NCBI GenBank assembly: GCA_963840055.1
Contig: CAWIXM010000022.1
Coordinates: 388,764-452,763 of the forward strand
DNA length: 64,000 nt
Direction: 5' to 3'
Source of the DNA: Rhodoplanes sp963840055
GTDB taxonomy: Bacteria > Pseudomonadota > Alphaproteobacteria > Rhizobiales > Xanthobacteraceae
Below, piece by piece: positions 7,575 through 15,261 of this stretch (position 1 is the stretch's first letter; every line of letters begins with the position of its first letter). A program made the translations under genes and the position numbers. The notes under the pieces are model-generated. The model was not told where the DNA came from. It was given only the letters and a program-made list of their open reading frames with translations, and did no database searches.

Positions 7575-8342
7575 CTAAAACCCGTCGCCTTGCCATCCGA
7601 TCATGCCTTGGCCCCCGGTGAATGCATGCAGGGCCTGGAGAGCAACCTCGGTGATCGACGGGGAAGAGTCCTGCCGCCGCGCGGCGCGACGCGCCGGTTC
7701 CTCGCGTTTTTGCCGGTTTTTTTGCGCAGCGTGTTTCGCCGGCCGCTCGCGCTTCTTCTCCACAATGGTCTTGCGCGACTTGGCGCGACGCTCGGTCACC
7801 CCGGCGGTCGGTGCCTGCTCGGGTCTTGCTTCCGGAAGCGGAACCTCGCGCGCGAATGCGCTTTCGTCGCGTTTCGCCGTTGACGGATTGCCGGAGCTTG
7901 CCGCCACGTCAGCCGCGGGCGCTTCGCCCGCCAACTTATCGCCGCCACTGTCGTCATCTGCGGTGATCAACACGGGCTGCGATCCAATGATCGGGAGCCG
8001 GGTCTTGGCCGCGGGCGCGCGAGGACGGCTGCGGTATTCGGTTTCGATCCGCGCCGGCGCGGGCGTCACAGGCGGGGCGACCGAGGCATAAACGGGACCA
8101 CGCTCGACAACGTTTCGCGCCACCAATTCCTGCCCGGCGGCGACCGGCCCGGAAAAGCCGAAGACGACGCCATAGGCCGCAGCGCAAACGACGCCGAGCG
8201 CGAAACTGCCGATGGCGACCCGCAGCGGTCGGCCCCGACGCGGACGCGCCTGCTCCGGCCACAGCGAATAATTTGCGCGGTATCGCTTGAACACTTGCGC
8301 CTCCTCAGCTCTTTGCCGGCTCGGATATTCGTCTCTGCTCAT
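7575..8342 (-). CDS. One-helix membrane protein with charged Ala/Pro-rich tail
   Basis: Unrecognised, 255 residues from the start at 8342. A cytoplasmic-looking basic N-terminus (PEQARPRRGRPLR) is followed by one helix (VAIGSFALGVVCAAAYGVVF), a proline-rich stretch and a long Lys/Arg-rich segment near residues 170-235. The start at 8342 is chosen because it overlaps the upstream stop as ATGA and matches the upstream small membrane gene. The longer open frame runs over that gene and is not supported. Confidence 0.6.
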   Translation of the reverse strand: MSRDEYPSRQRAEEAQVFKRYRANYSLWPEQARPRRGRPLRVAIGSFALGVVCAAAYGVVFGFSGPVAAGQELVARNVVERGPVYASVAPPVTPAPARIETEYRSRPRAPAAKTRLPIIGSQPVLITADDDSGGDKLAGEAPAADVAASSGNPSTAKRDESAFAREVPLPEARPEQAPTAGVTERRAKSRKTIVEKKRERPAKHAAQKNRQKREEPARRAARRQDSSPSITEVALQALHAFTGGQGMIGWQGDGF

Positions 8343-8512
8343 TGCGCTCGGAATTTCAGCCACAAGCCCATCAGCCAATACCAAGCAACGGCCGTCAGAA
8401 CGCCGGCCACGGACCAAATAACGATCTTCGGAGCATCGAGCGGGGCGCTCCACCACAGCATTCCCGCGGTCCACAGCACGCCGAAGATGATTGCGGATAG
8501 GCGAAGGGACAT
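8339..8512 (-). CDS. Small two-helix membrane protein
   Basis: 57 residues: MSLRLSAIIFGVLWTAGMLW forms helix one and IVIWSVAGVLTAVAWYWLMG helix two. Its stop overlaps the start of the next gene (ATGA), so the pair is probably translationally coupled. Function unknown; this is a typical short inner-membrane protein of this group. Confidence 0.6.
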   Translation of the reverse strand: MSLRLSAIIFGVLWTAGMLWWSAPLDAPKIVIWSVAGVLTAVAWYWLMGLWLKFRAQ

Positions 8513-8732
8513 GGCGGCGCTCCGGTTCGTCACATGCCGATACTGTGCAGTCTCGCATCCGCGATGTTTGTGACCTTGCTCACACGACCGGTGCTTTTTC
8601 CGCAGCCATCGGCGGAAACCGCAGCGCTGGCGCAGGCGCGGACATGCTATCCGCCCCAATACGAGCCATGTCGGACCAAAGTAGTGCCGCATTTACCGTG
8701 TTTCTTGCCGCCAGGGATTTGGGGGGATGCAC

Positions 8733-9155
8733 ATGCGGAAAATTTTGATCTCGGCCGCTGTCGCGATGTGTTTCGCGGCATCCAGCGCGGTTGCGCAAGA
8801 ACGCGTCGGCAGCGCAGCTTTGGGCGCGCTGTCCGGGGCGGTGGTTCTGGGACCCGTGGGCGCCGTTGCCGGCGCGGCGATCGGCTATACGGCGGGGCCC
8901 GCAATCGCCCGTTCCTGGGGGATCGGGCGTTCCGCACGGAGGAGCCGCCGAGCGCATGCGCCGAGACGCTCAACGTCGGCAGACGCGCGCGGCCGTGCGC
9001 AGCAAGGCGCGCCCGCGAAGAAGATCGTTTCCGCACCGTCCGCCGGCCGTGACGCAAGCGACGTGACAGGCTCGATTCCGACTCCCTCCGCAAAACCGCC
9101 GATAAGGTCGGCGAACGCTTTACCGCCAGCCCCTGCGGTGCAGGGATTTGAGTGA
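8733..9155 (+). CDS. Exported glycine-zipper protein
   Basis: 140 residues from the ATG at 8733, which has GGGGGG just upstream; a second ATG lies 6 nt earlier. Signal peptide RKILISAAVAMCFAASSAVA, then a glycine-zipper helix (GALSGAVVLGPVGAVAGAAI, GYTAGPAI), then a disordered Ser/Ala/Pro tail containing DVTGSIP. Similar short proteins are common in Bradyrhizobium-like genomes; no function is established. Confidence 0.75.
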   Translation: MRKILISAAVAMCFAASSAVAQERVGSAALGALSGAVVLGPVGAVAGAAIGYTAGPAIARSWGIGRSARRSRRAHAPRRSTSADARGRAQQGAPAKKIVSAPSAGRDASDVTGSIPTPSAKPPIRSANALPPAPAVQGFE

Positions 9156-9208
9156 GGGAACGCGCGCCGCCGATCGGCGGCGCTTCCTACTCGGATTTTT
9201 CGAGGATC

Positions 9209-9285
9209 TAGAGCATTTTCCGGCGAAGTGGGAACCGGTTCGCCGCAGAAAATGCGGCCACTAAAGGAAAACAAGAGCCGCTCTG
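9209..9285. repeat. ~100-bp palindromic repeat, copy A (partial)
   Basis: Contains GCATTTTCCGGCGAAGTGGG, then AACCGGTTCGCCGCAGAAAA and TGCGGCCACTAAAGG. It lacks most of the second palindrome (GAATTCCGATTCC) seen in copies B, F, G and H. Confidence 0.85.
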
Positions 9286-9472
9286 GAACCCGCCGCCCGT
9301 TCTCAATCGGGCGGCGCGTTTTCGTTCATAGAGTGGCCGAACCTTGCGCATGTTGCCGAGCGTCATCGGGGGGCCGGGGGGAGACGGCGAGACGTGCGGC
9401 GAGGAATGGGGCATTCCGACGGCTCGCCGGAGAGGGTCGAGTCCCTTTCATCTGTGAAACGCAAAATCCCGC

Positions 9473-9622
9473 TCACTCTCGGGCGAAATGGATGACGCCG
9501 CCATCGCATTTCGTCGAGGGAAGCTGCTTAGCTAGAGAATGAACCACGACCGCGCACCGCAGGCATATGACGATGGTCCAGACGCTGACAATGGCCATCA
9601 GAAGGAGCTCGAAAATTTCCAT
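9473..9622 (-). CDS. Tiny one-helix membrane protein
   Basis: 49 residues beginning MEIFELLLMAIVSVWTIVIC, a single hydrophobic helix, then a short basic tail ending HFARE. The start at 9622 has GGGAGGTTCCG immediately upstream, a good ribosome-binding site. No family recognised. A second tiny helix protein with a strong ribosome-binding site is at 24682-24816. Confidence 0.5.
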   Translation of the reverse strand: MEIFELLLMAIVSVWTIVICLRCAVVVHSLAKQLPSTKCDGGVIHFARE

Positions 9623-9988
9623 CGGAACCTCCCTCAAGAGACGACAAAAATATAGGCCGATAGGCTAAGTCGTTATGTGCGCTACATCACACAGGGAGCC
9701 CGCAACGAGGGAAGTGCCTCGAGGCCGCGAGCAGGGCGCAGACGCTGGCAGCGCGTGAGGTCGCTGACCGGATCGATGGTCATGCGTTCAAGAGCACATA
9801 CCAGGAGGACTGCGCCCAGATGCCGAGAACATCAAACGGGTCGGCCCCAAGAATGCGCTCCGCGATCGGATAGAAACGCGTCCGGCCGCCAACCGACGCG
9901 GAATTTCCGCATCGCCGCGGAAATTGGTACCATCCGCCTCAGGTTCGGGGTTAATCTTGGGCTTCCCGGGTAAACGCAGCTTTGTCTG
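9623..9988. other. Gene-free stretch
   Basis: No convincing gene or repeat. Open frames here lack ribosome-binding sites and have shadow-like composition. It presumably holds the promoter of the hydrolase-cyclase gene, but no clear -35/-10 pair was identified. Confidence 0.4.
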
Positions 9989-11296
9989 ATGCATCCGATA
10001 ACGCGCTACGCCAAGAGCGGCGATATCCACATTGCGTATCAGGTAATAGGGGATGGTCCGGTCGATCTGATTCTTGCGCCCGGATTCGTGTCCCACATAG
10101 AGAATTATTGGGACGAGCCCGGCCTTGCCCGGTGGCTCAATCGGCTGGCGAGTTTTTCCCGCCTCATCATTTTTGACAAGCGCGGCACGGGCCTCTCGGA
10201 CCGCGTTTCTGATCTTCCGTCAATGGATGAGCGCATGGACGACATGCGCGCGGTCTTGGACGCCGTGGGCGTCGAGCGAGCCGCGGTGATGGGAATATCC
10301 GAGGGCGGCTCGCTCGCGACGGTGTTCGCGGCGCACCACCAAGCCAGATGCGAGGCATTGGTGCTCTATGGTGCCTTCGCGAAGTTCACTTCGTGGTTTC
10401 CAACCGAAGAAGCTTTGCAGCAGCTGTTCGAATATATCGACACCCAATGGGGCGGCGGCGCCAGCCTGCCGATGTTTGCGCCGTCCATGGCCGACGACCC
10501 GGTCTATCAGCAGTGGTGGGGGAAATTCGAGCGGCTCGGCGCAAATCCGGGCGCCGCCATTGCCCTGATGCGCATGAACAGCCAAATCGACATCACCGAT
10601 ATCCTGCCGAGCGTCCGCGTCCCCACCCTTGTCGTCCACCGGACGGATGACGTGACTGTAAACATTGAAGGCGGGCGGACTCTCGCGCGGCGGATCCCAA
10701 ACGCTCGCTTGCTCGAGCTGCCGGGCAAGGACCATATACCGTCCGTCGGAGACAGTGAGACCTACCTGCAGGAAATCGAAGAGTTTCTGACTGGCAAGAA
10801 ATCGGTGCCGATCCTCGACCGCGTGCTTGCTACGGTGCTTTTCACTGACATCGTCGATTCAACCGCCCGCGCCGAGACGCTAGGTGATCAGGCTTGGCGC
10901 GACCTGCTCGCTTGTCATGACAGCGCGGTTCGCAAGCAGTTGGCCCGTTTCCGCGGCAAGGAAGTGCAATCGCTCGGCGATGGATTTCTGGCAACCTTCG
11001 ACGGCCCGGCGCGCGCGATTCATTGCGCCCGTTCCATCAAGGACTCGGTGCGACAGTTGGGTGTACCCGTTCGCATCGGACTGCACACGGGCGAAGTTGA
11101 GTTGGCGGACAATAACGTGCAAGGCATTGCTGTTCACATTGCCTCCCGCGTCGCTAGCCTGGCCAGCGCCGACGATATTCTGGTCACGCGGACCGTGAAG
11201 GATCTTGTTGCCGGTTCGGGCCTAGCATTCCAGGACTTTGGCAGCCGCCTGCTGAAGGGCGTCTCGGAGGAATGGCAGCTCTACAGCGTGCGCTAG
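9989..11296 (+). CDS. Alpha/beta hydrolase fused to class III adenylate cyclase
   Basis: 435 residues. Residues 1-270 are an alpha/beta hydrolase with nucleophile elbow GISEGGS near residue 95 and a late His in GKDHIP near 250. Residues 280-435 are a class III nucleotidyl cyclase: first metal Asp in VLFTDIVDST, second in LGDGFLATFDGPARAI, then RIGLHTGEVE. This is the Rhizobiales-type predicted cyclase that makes cAMP; the hydrolase substrate is unknown. It stands alone. Its TAG stop is the first part of palindromic repeat copy B. Confidence 0.9.
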   Translation: MHPITRYAKSGDIHIAYQVIGDGPVDLILAPGFVSHIENYWDEPGLARWLNRLASFSRLIIFDKRGTGLSDRVSDLPSMDERMDDMRAVLDAVGVERAAVMGISEGGSLATVFAAHHQARCEALVLYGAFAKFTSWFPTEEALQQLFEYIDTQWGGGASLPMFAPSMADDPVYQQWWGKFERLGANPGAAIALMRMNSQIDITDILPSVRVPTLVVHRTDDVTVNIEGGRTLARRIPNARLLELPGKDHIPSVGDSETYLQEIEEFLTGKKSVPILDRVLATVLFTDIVDSTARAETLGDQAWRDLLACHDSAVRKQLARFRGKEVQSLGDGFLATFDGPARAIHCARSIKDSVRQLGVPVRIGLHTGEVELADNNVQGIAVHIASRVASLASADDILVTRTVKDLVAGSGLAFQDFGSRLLKGVSEEWQLYSVR

Positions 11297-11421
11297 AACG
11301 AATTCCGTTCCGGTGGAATCGGAATTCGCTCCGGTTCTCCTTTAGTGGTCGCATTTTCTGCGGCGAACCGGTTCCCACCCCGGATCAAGTCCGGGGCAGG
11401 CTTCGCCGGAAAATGCTTTAG
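11293..11421. repeat. ~100-bp palindromic repeat, copy B, with nested insert
   Basis: Begins CTAGAACGAATTCCGTTCC and ends GCCGGAAAATGC. The CTAG supplies the stop of the upstream cyclase gene. Compared with copies F-H, an extra palindromic block (CCCCGGATCAAGTCCGGGG, about 11377-11400) interrupts the CCCACTTCGCC segment. Confidence 0.9.
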
Positions 11422-11451
11422 CAGCGCGCCACCAAAACGAGCAGAGGTCCG

Positions 11452-11796
11452 TCAGGGCTTCCGTTCCGATGGGTTTTCAACCGAATTGTCGCGGGGCTCT
11501 CCAGGTTCTTGTGTTGTGGCTTTTTCGTTGGAGCTGACGGCTGACCATTCCCTCGCCAACGTGGCGAGGGCGGGGCCAACGGATTGAGTGGTCGAACCTT
11601 CACCCTTAAAGTTTCGAAGTGCCTCTTGGATGATCTCGTAGGCCTGAAGAAGCGCCTCTGCGTCAATTTTCGCTATGCCCTCGGCGGTATGCGAAAGCTT
11701 TGCAACCTTAGCCTTCGACAGTTGCCGCGCGAGGGTCGTCAGCACCTCGCGCTGACGAGGGGACAATTTAGCAAGATCGGCCTCGGTCTTTATCAT
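11452..11796 (-). CDS. Small LuxR-type HTH-like protein
   Basis: 114 residues. The N-terminal half (LAKLSPRQREVLTTLARQLS) matches the start of a LuxR/FixJ helix-turn-helix, but the recognition-helix region is divergent and no receiver domain is present. The C-terminal part is polar and probably disordered. It resembles 19732-19950, and both lie near members of a second small family (11921-12136, 21267-21497). It may be a free-standing DNA-binding modulator; this is inference. Confidence 0.6.
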   Translation of the reverse strand: MIKTEADLAKLSPRQREVLTTLARQLSKAKVAKLSHTAEGIAKIDAEALLQAYEIIQEALRNFKGEGSTTQSVGPALATLAREWSAVSSNEKATTQEPGEPRDNSVENPSERKP

Positions 11797-11920
11797 TGGC
11801 AGCGCTCCCCGCCGCGGGAGGCGACGATTTGACCGTTATTTGTATCTCAAAACAGCCTAAAAAAGGTGACGAGTTGGTCACAATCTTGAAAATTGCCGCG
11901 CCCAAAAAGTTGGCTCCGAC

Positions 11921-12136
11921 CTAAGCGTCTGCGGTCACTTGCGCCAGGGCTTTTTGTAGCTGATCAAGATTTTGCAATATCTTGTAAGACAGGTCGGTGA
12001 GCGCATCCATATCGCGACTGGTGAGCTCCCCGGGCGGTGTGCTGGCCGCTATCAAGGTGAGGACGCAACTCAACTCATGCGAAGAGTCGACTAGAGACGT
12101 CAGTCGACCCAACGTTTCGCCATCTATGTGCAACAT
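11921..12136 (-). CDS. Small conserved protein, paralogue of 21267-21497
   Basis: 71 residues from the ATG at 12136. Shares the pattern STPPGE, DALTDLSYKI and NLDQL with the 76-residue protein at 21267-21497. Predicted all-helical and soluble. It lies 124 nt upstream of the HTH-like gene on the same strand, so the two could be one transcript. No function known; the longer open frame starting at 12226 adds a non-conserved N-terminus. Confidence 0.6.
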   Translation of the reverse strand: MLHIDGETLGRLTSLVDSSHELSCVLTLIAASTPPGELTSRDMDALTDLSYKILQNLDQLQKALAQVTADA

Positions 12137-12763
12137 GCTCGCCCCTGCCCCGAAAGAATAAATGTCTGCACAATTTGCAGCAGCTATGACCGAAGAAGTG
12201 CCAAAACCGGGCGATATTGCTGCCAAACTGTGGCTTCTCGCGTGGTAGTTGCCTGCATCACATATTCCTTCTCCGCGTCGCCGCGCGTTGCGGACTCATT
12301 CGAACGAGGTGCGGCGAAGGTCCATTACGTCGTGTTGCGCCCGACCCCGCCCTTGCCTTCGAAACATCGTTTGCCGAGCGCCAGAGCGCCCAAACAAGGG
12401 CAAGATCGTTTGCAATATCCTTCGCCATGAGCATCGAACCTTGTTCGGGCGATTTTGATGAACCGTGAGCGCCAAGCTCAGTAGGAGGCATCATCAAGAA
12501 TCGCCCGCAGCTCCGATCCTATTATTCATTTGAGGGTTACGCGTTGCCGACTTGAGGCTTCTCAAGTTGCGGATGATTCCTCGTCGCCCTTTGCTGCCCC
12601 GACCCGGCTCTCGATGAGCAACCGGAGGTCGTCATACGACTTCCGACCGACACGCCCCTCGCCCTCAACGCGTCCATCCCCGAGTTTACTCGTCACTCGG
12701 TCGTCCGCTCGTCCGCGGCGGTGTGATCAGCATCCGAACCGACCGGCGAGTCGAGCGCGATCG

Positions 12764-12960
12764 TCGTTCAGCCCAAACCCGCCGCGACGCCTGAGGCCGG
12801 GCCCGCTGGGGAAATGACGTTCATTTCCGCGAACGCGGGCGGCCGATGGTGAAGGAAGGTTTCGGGACGTGGTTCCGGGAGGCATGCCGCGCCGCTGGCG
12901 TTGAGAAGTCGGCGCACGGACGCCGGAAGTGGTTCGCCATGCAACTCGCCAAACGGAGCG
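12764..12960 (+). pseudogene. Tyrosine integrase remnant 1
   Basis: The plus strand carries GEMTFISANAGG, then after a frameshift PMVKEGFGTWFREACRAAGV followed by EKSAHGRRKWFAMQLAKRSV. This matches the catalytic region of phage-type tyrosine recombinases around the H-x-x-R box (here HGRRK). Everything before and after is missing. It lies 1.8 kb from tRNA-Tyr, in line with a past tRNA-targeted integration. Confidence 0.65.
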
Positions 12961-12967
12961 TTCGTCC

Positions 12968-13282
12968 TTACAGCTCTCCACTCACTGACATGCGGATTAC
13001 GGAGTGATTGCCGAACGTCGGCCGGTCGAGGCGCTCGCCGAGACCCTCGGTATTCACATTCCCGCTGATCTGGTCGAGCGCATCAACTCGCCCATCGACT
13101 GCCGCGAACTTCGCTGCGATCCGCCGGGCCTTGTCCCAGGTCGGCACATTCGCCTGCCGTGCCTTGTTTTCGTCCTTGCGGAAATAGGTGTACGCGACCG
13201 CCTGCCCGTTGACGTCCTCAATGCGGAATGCCTGCTCGAGCTCGCGGAAAGACCAGGGTGTGTCAAAACGGCGGGGGCTCAC
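12968..13282 (-). CDS. Small protein with ELE-AYTYFR domain
   Basis: 104 residues from a GTG start at 13282. The conserved part is PWSFRELEQAFRIEDVNGQA, then VAYTYFRKDENKARQAN and ARRIAAKFA. The same domain occurs at 24173-24395 (frameshifted) and 25985-26072 (decayed). Small proteins of this type are common and uncharacterised in Bradyrhizobium-like genomes. The C-terminal 45 residues do not match the other copies and may come from a fusion. Its start lies within the end of the 13263-13442 gene. Confidence 0.6.
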   Translation of the reverse strand: MSPRRFDTPWSFRELEQAFRIEDVNGQAVAYTYFRKDENKARQANVPTWDKARRIAAKFAAVDGRVDALDQISGNVNTEGLGERLDRPTFGNHSVIRMSVSGEL

Positions 13283-13442
13283 CGCCCCATACCCGTGTCA
13301 TCGCCGGGCTGTCGGGGTTTTTGACCTTGATCCACAGTTTCTCAAAGGTCGAAACAAGGGCGCCCACAATGGTACCAAAGATGAAGGACAGGGTCACACA
13401 AACTATAAGCGCGGGAACGATCCAAAGCGCCAAGTAAATCAT
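13263..13442 (-). CDS. Small one-helix membrane protein
   Basis: 59 residues from the ATG at 13442, preceded by GAAGAGGGGGGAA. One long hydrophobic helix (IYLALWIVPALIVCVTLSFI) then FEKLWIKVKNPDSP. It overlaps the next gene on the same strand by 20 nt, suggesting coupling. The longer frame to 13610 lacks support. Confidence 0.5.
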   Translation of the reverse strand: MIYLALWIVPALIVCVTLSFIFGTIVGALVSTFEKLWIKVKNPDSPAMTRVWGGEPPPF

Positions 13443-13700
13443 GATGTCTTCCCCCCTCTTCAGTCCAAGTTTAATTGTAATCGCCTGATCGCCTCCCACT
13501 GCGACGGCTGTGGGATTGGCGCGACGCGACCGAGCAAGTCCGGAAGGGACGTTCGTTCTGATTTCAAGCGGAAGGGTGGCGTTTCGGTGCCGAGATTTCG
13601 AAAACGGCAATCAGTTGCCGACTTGCAACAGCGGGCCCGCGCAAGCGCGGAACCGCCTAATAAATCCCGGCGAACGACTTAGCGGGCAGGTTAATTTAAG

Positions 13701-13799
13701 CGCCTACCCGTCGTGATTGGAGAGGGCACCCACACGATTGCGATTGAGAAGAACCGTATGCTCCTCATCAATCAGGTACAGAGCTTCCTGGACGAATAG
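13701..13799 (+). pseudogene. Alpha/beta hydrolase C-terminal remnant
   Basis: The plus strand reads RLPVVIGEGTHTIAIEKNRM then LLINQVQSFLDE and stop. The GTHT-x(4)-KNRM pattern followed by an amphipathic helix is typical of the last segment of alpha/beta hydrolases, with the His of the triad in GTH. No upstream part is present. Confidence 0.45.
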
Positions 13800-13806
13800 G
13801 TGTCGC

Positions 13807-13953
13807 TGCCGCGCCGCTGACGTTGAGAAATCGGCGCATTGACTCCGGAAGCGGTTCGCAACGCAACTCGCCGAGCGGGGCGCTACCGTCTCGGAGCTTG
13901 AAGCGGCGTGCGGCTGGCGTGGTGGACGGATGGCATCGCACTACACGGTCGAT
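13807..13953 (+). pseudogene. Tyrosine integrase remnant 2
   Basis: The plus strand reads CRAADVEKSAH, an in-frame stop where Gly is expected, then LRKRFATQLAERGATVSELE and GWRGGRMASHYT. This is the C-terminal catalytic part of a tyrosine recombinase, with H-x-x-R, and the conserved GG-x-MASHYT before the catalytic Tyr. Its first 75 bp are clearly similar to remnant 1 (12883-12960), so either two related integrases or a duplication decayed here. Confidence 0.7.
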
Positions 13954-14002
13954 GGTGGGACGCGGGGGACATAACATACTCCACTTCCAGCAATTCGCTG
14001 GT

Positions 14003-14035
14003 CCCCCTCCCCCCGACACGAGGGGGTCGTTTTTT
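14003..14035 (+). terminator. Intrinsic terminator (plus strand)
   Basis: CCCCCTC and GAGGGGG form a 7-bp stem around a 10-nt loop, followed within 3 nt by TTTTTT. It faces the plus strand, where only pseudogene remnants lie upstream, so it probably outlived its gene. It also abuts the stop of the minus-strand gene at 14034. Confidence 0.65.
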
Positions 14036-14564
14036 AGCGGGAATTGAAACCAACAGTCTTGCTTAATGAGGTGGTGTGAGATGAGTTTAGCGCCAATTCA
14101 CTGACACTTGCTATTTGCTTCGCGGAGCGCGTTCTCCAATAGCGCGTTGCCTCAGGACGTAAGTTTGCCTGAAAATTCCCAACCGCGCGATCGATGGCTT
14201 CCTTGACACGCCGAGCGAAGGCAAGATCAAGTTTTTGTTCAGCTGTTCGAGGCCTACTATAATTTAGATGTGCGATCTGATCGTGTATATTTTGTATTTT
14301 GTTGCCGAATTCTTTAAACTCATAATAAATAGATTTTGTTGTAAATTTATTGGCTGCGGCAGTTCGACCGTTAGTTTGTTTATTCTGAAAAAACTCATGA
14401 ATATTTCTCGCGTGCACCCAAAACGTCTCGATGGTGCTATTTCGACGGAAAAAATCGGGTTCTTTCGGCAACGATCCCCAACGGCTGAGGGCCTCCTCAA
14501 GCATGTCTAGCTCGTACGGCAAGTGCTCTTCCAAAACGTCTTTATGTTCTTGTTCGAGTTCCAC
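14034..14564 (-). CDS. AT-rich orphan protein, possibly HEPN-like
   Basis: 176 residues from a GTG start at 14564 with TGGAGGT upstream. Base composition is visibly more AT-rich than the neighbours, suggesting transfer. The helical pattern HLPYELDMLEEAL, NSTIETFWVHARNIHEFF and NIHDQIAHLNYSR recalls HEPN-fold proteins found near mobile elements. A canonical RxxxxH ribonuclease motif is not obvious, so no activity is claimed. Confidence 0.65.
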   Translation of the reverse strand: MELEQEHKDVLEEHLPYELDMLEEALSRWGSLPKEPDFFRRNSTIETFWVHARNIHEFFQNKQTNGRTAAANKFTTKSIYYEFKEFGNKIQNIHDQIAHLNYSRPRTAEQKLDLAFARRVKEAIDRAVGNFQANLRPEATRYWRTRSAKQIASVSELALNSSHTTSLSKTVGFNSR

Positions 14565-14770
14565 GGCTCGACCTCCAGTATGTATAACCGATTGATAGGG
14601 CTCCAGGCGCGCTGCTGACCTTCAAGCCGTATGTCTCAGTTATGTCGCATAGAGTTGCCTGCAGCTCATGACAGCCATTGAAAACGCTTGGGAGTATCTT
14701 GCAACATATGCGACACAGAAAAAGGCCGGTTAGGTCCGGCACGATTTCAGATTACACAACGATTTCAATG

Positions 14771-14855
14771 TGGTGGGGGAGGTAGGACTCGAACCTACGA
14801 AGGCTTAGCCAGCGGATTTACAGTCCGCCCCCTTTGCCGCTCGGGACACTCCCCC
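14771..14855 (-). tRNA. tRNA-Tyr (GTA anticodon)
   Basis: 85 nt on the minus strand with acceptor GGGGGAG/CTCCCCC, anticodon loop ACTGTAAAT (GTA), a long type-II variable arm, T-arm GTAGG-TTCGAGT-CCTAC and encoded CCA. It is the right edge of the accessory region and sits upstream of rlmB, a usual neighbour in this order. Confidence 0.97.
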
Positions 14856-14925
14856 GAAGAACGCGCCGTTCGACGCCGTTCGACGCATCTTCCTACGAAA
14901 CCGGCCTGCACCGCAACGGAGCCGC

Positions 14926-15025
14926 CAGAGCGCTTTCCGGCGCTGGGTGCCGGTTCGCCGCAGACAATGCGGCCACTCAAGGATGACCAGAGTGAAATCC
15001 GCTCTAACGGAACGGAATCCGCTCT
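14926..15025. repeat. ~100-bp palindromic repeat, copy C (divergent)
   Basis: Contains GCGCTTTCCGGCG, CCGGTTCGCCGCAGACAATG and a diverged second palindrome ending GGAACGGAATCCGCTCT. It shows more substitutions than the other copies. Confidence 0.8.
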
Positions 15026-15070
15026 CGGGGCCGTGTTTATGGGAACGACCATCCGGAGTGTCAACCCGCA

Positions 15071-15207
15071 CTTACCGTCATCGCCCGCGGAAGCGGGCGA
15101 TCCAGTAAACACGAACCTTGACCGTGATTACTGGATGCTCCGCCTTCGCGGAGCATGATCACTGCGGGTGAGGGTGGAACGACCAAGCCGAAATCATCAT
15201 GCGCTAG
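15071..15207. repeat. Dispersed ~160-bp palindromic repeat, copy 2
   Basis: Shares CGCCCGCGGAAGCGGGCG, ACTGGATGCTCCGCCTTCGC and GGGTGAGGGTGGAACGACCA with copies 1 and 3. Same orientation as copy 3, opposite to copy 1. It lies between tRNA-Tyr and rlmB. Confidence 0.85.
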
Positions 15208-15261
15208 TTGCCTCCGCCGCCCTGATACGCGCAAGGTCTTGCCGAACCATGTAAACGCAGC

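Noticed and set aside
12258..12497. Small minus-strand gene starting with MMMPPTEL
   Set aside because: No ribosome-binding site, no similarity to other small proteins of the window, and overlaps other open frames.
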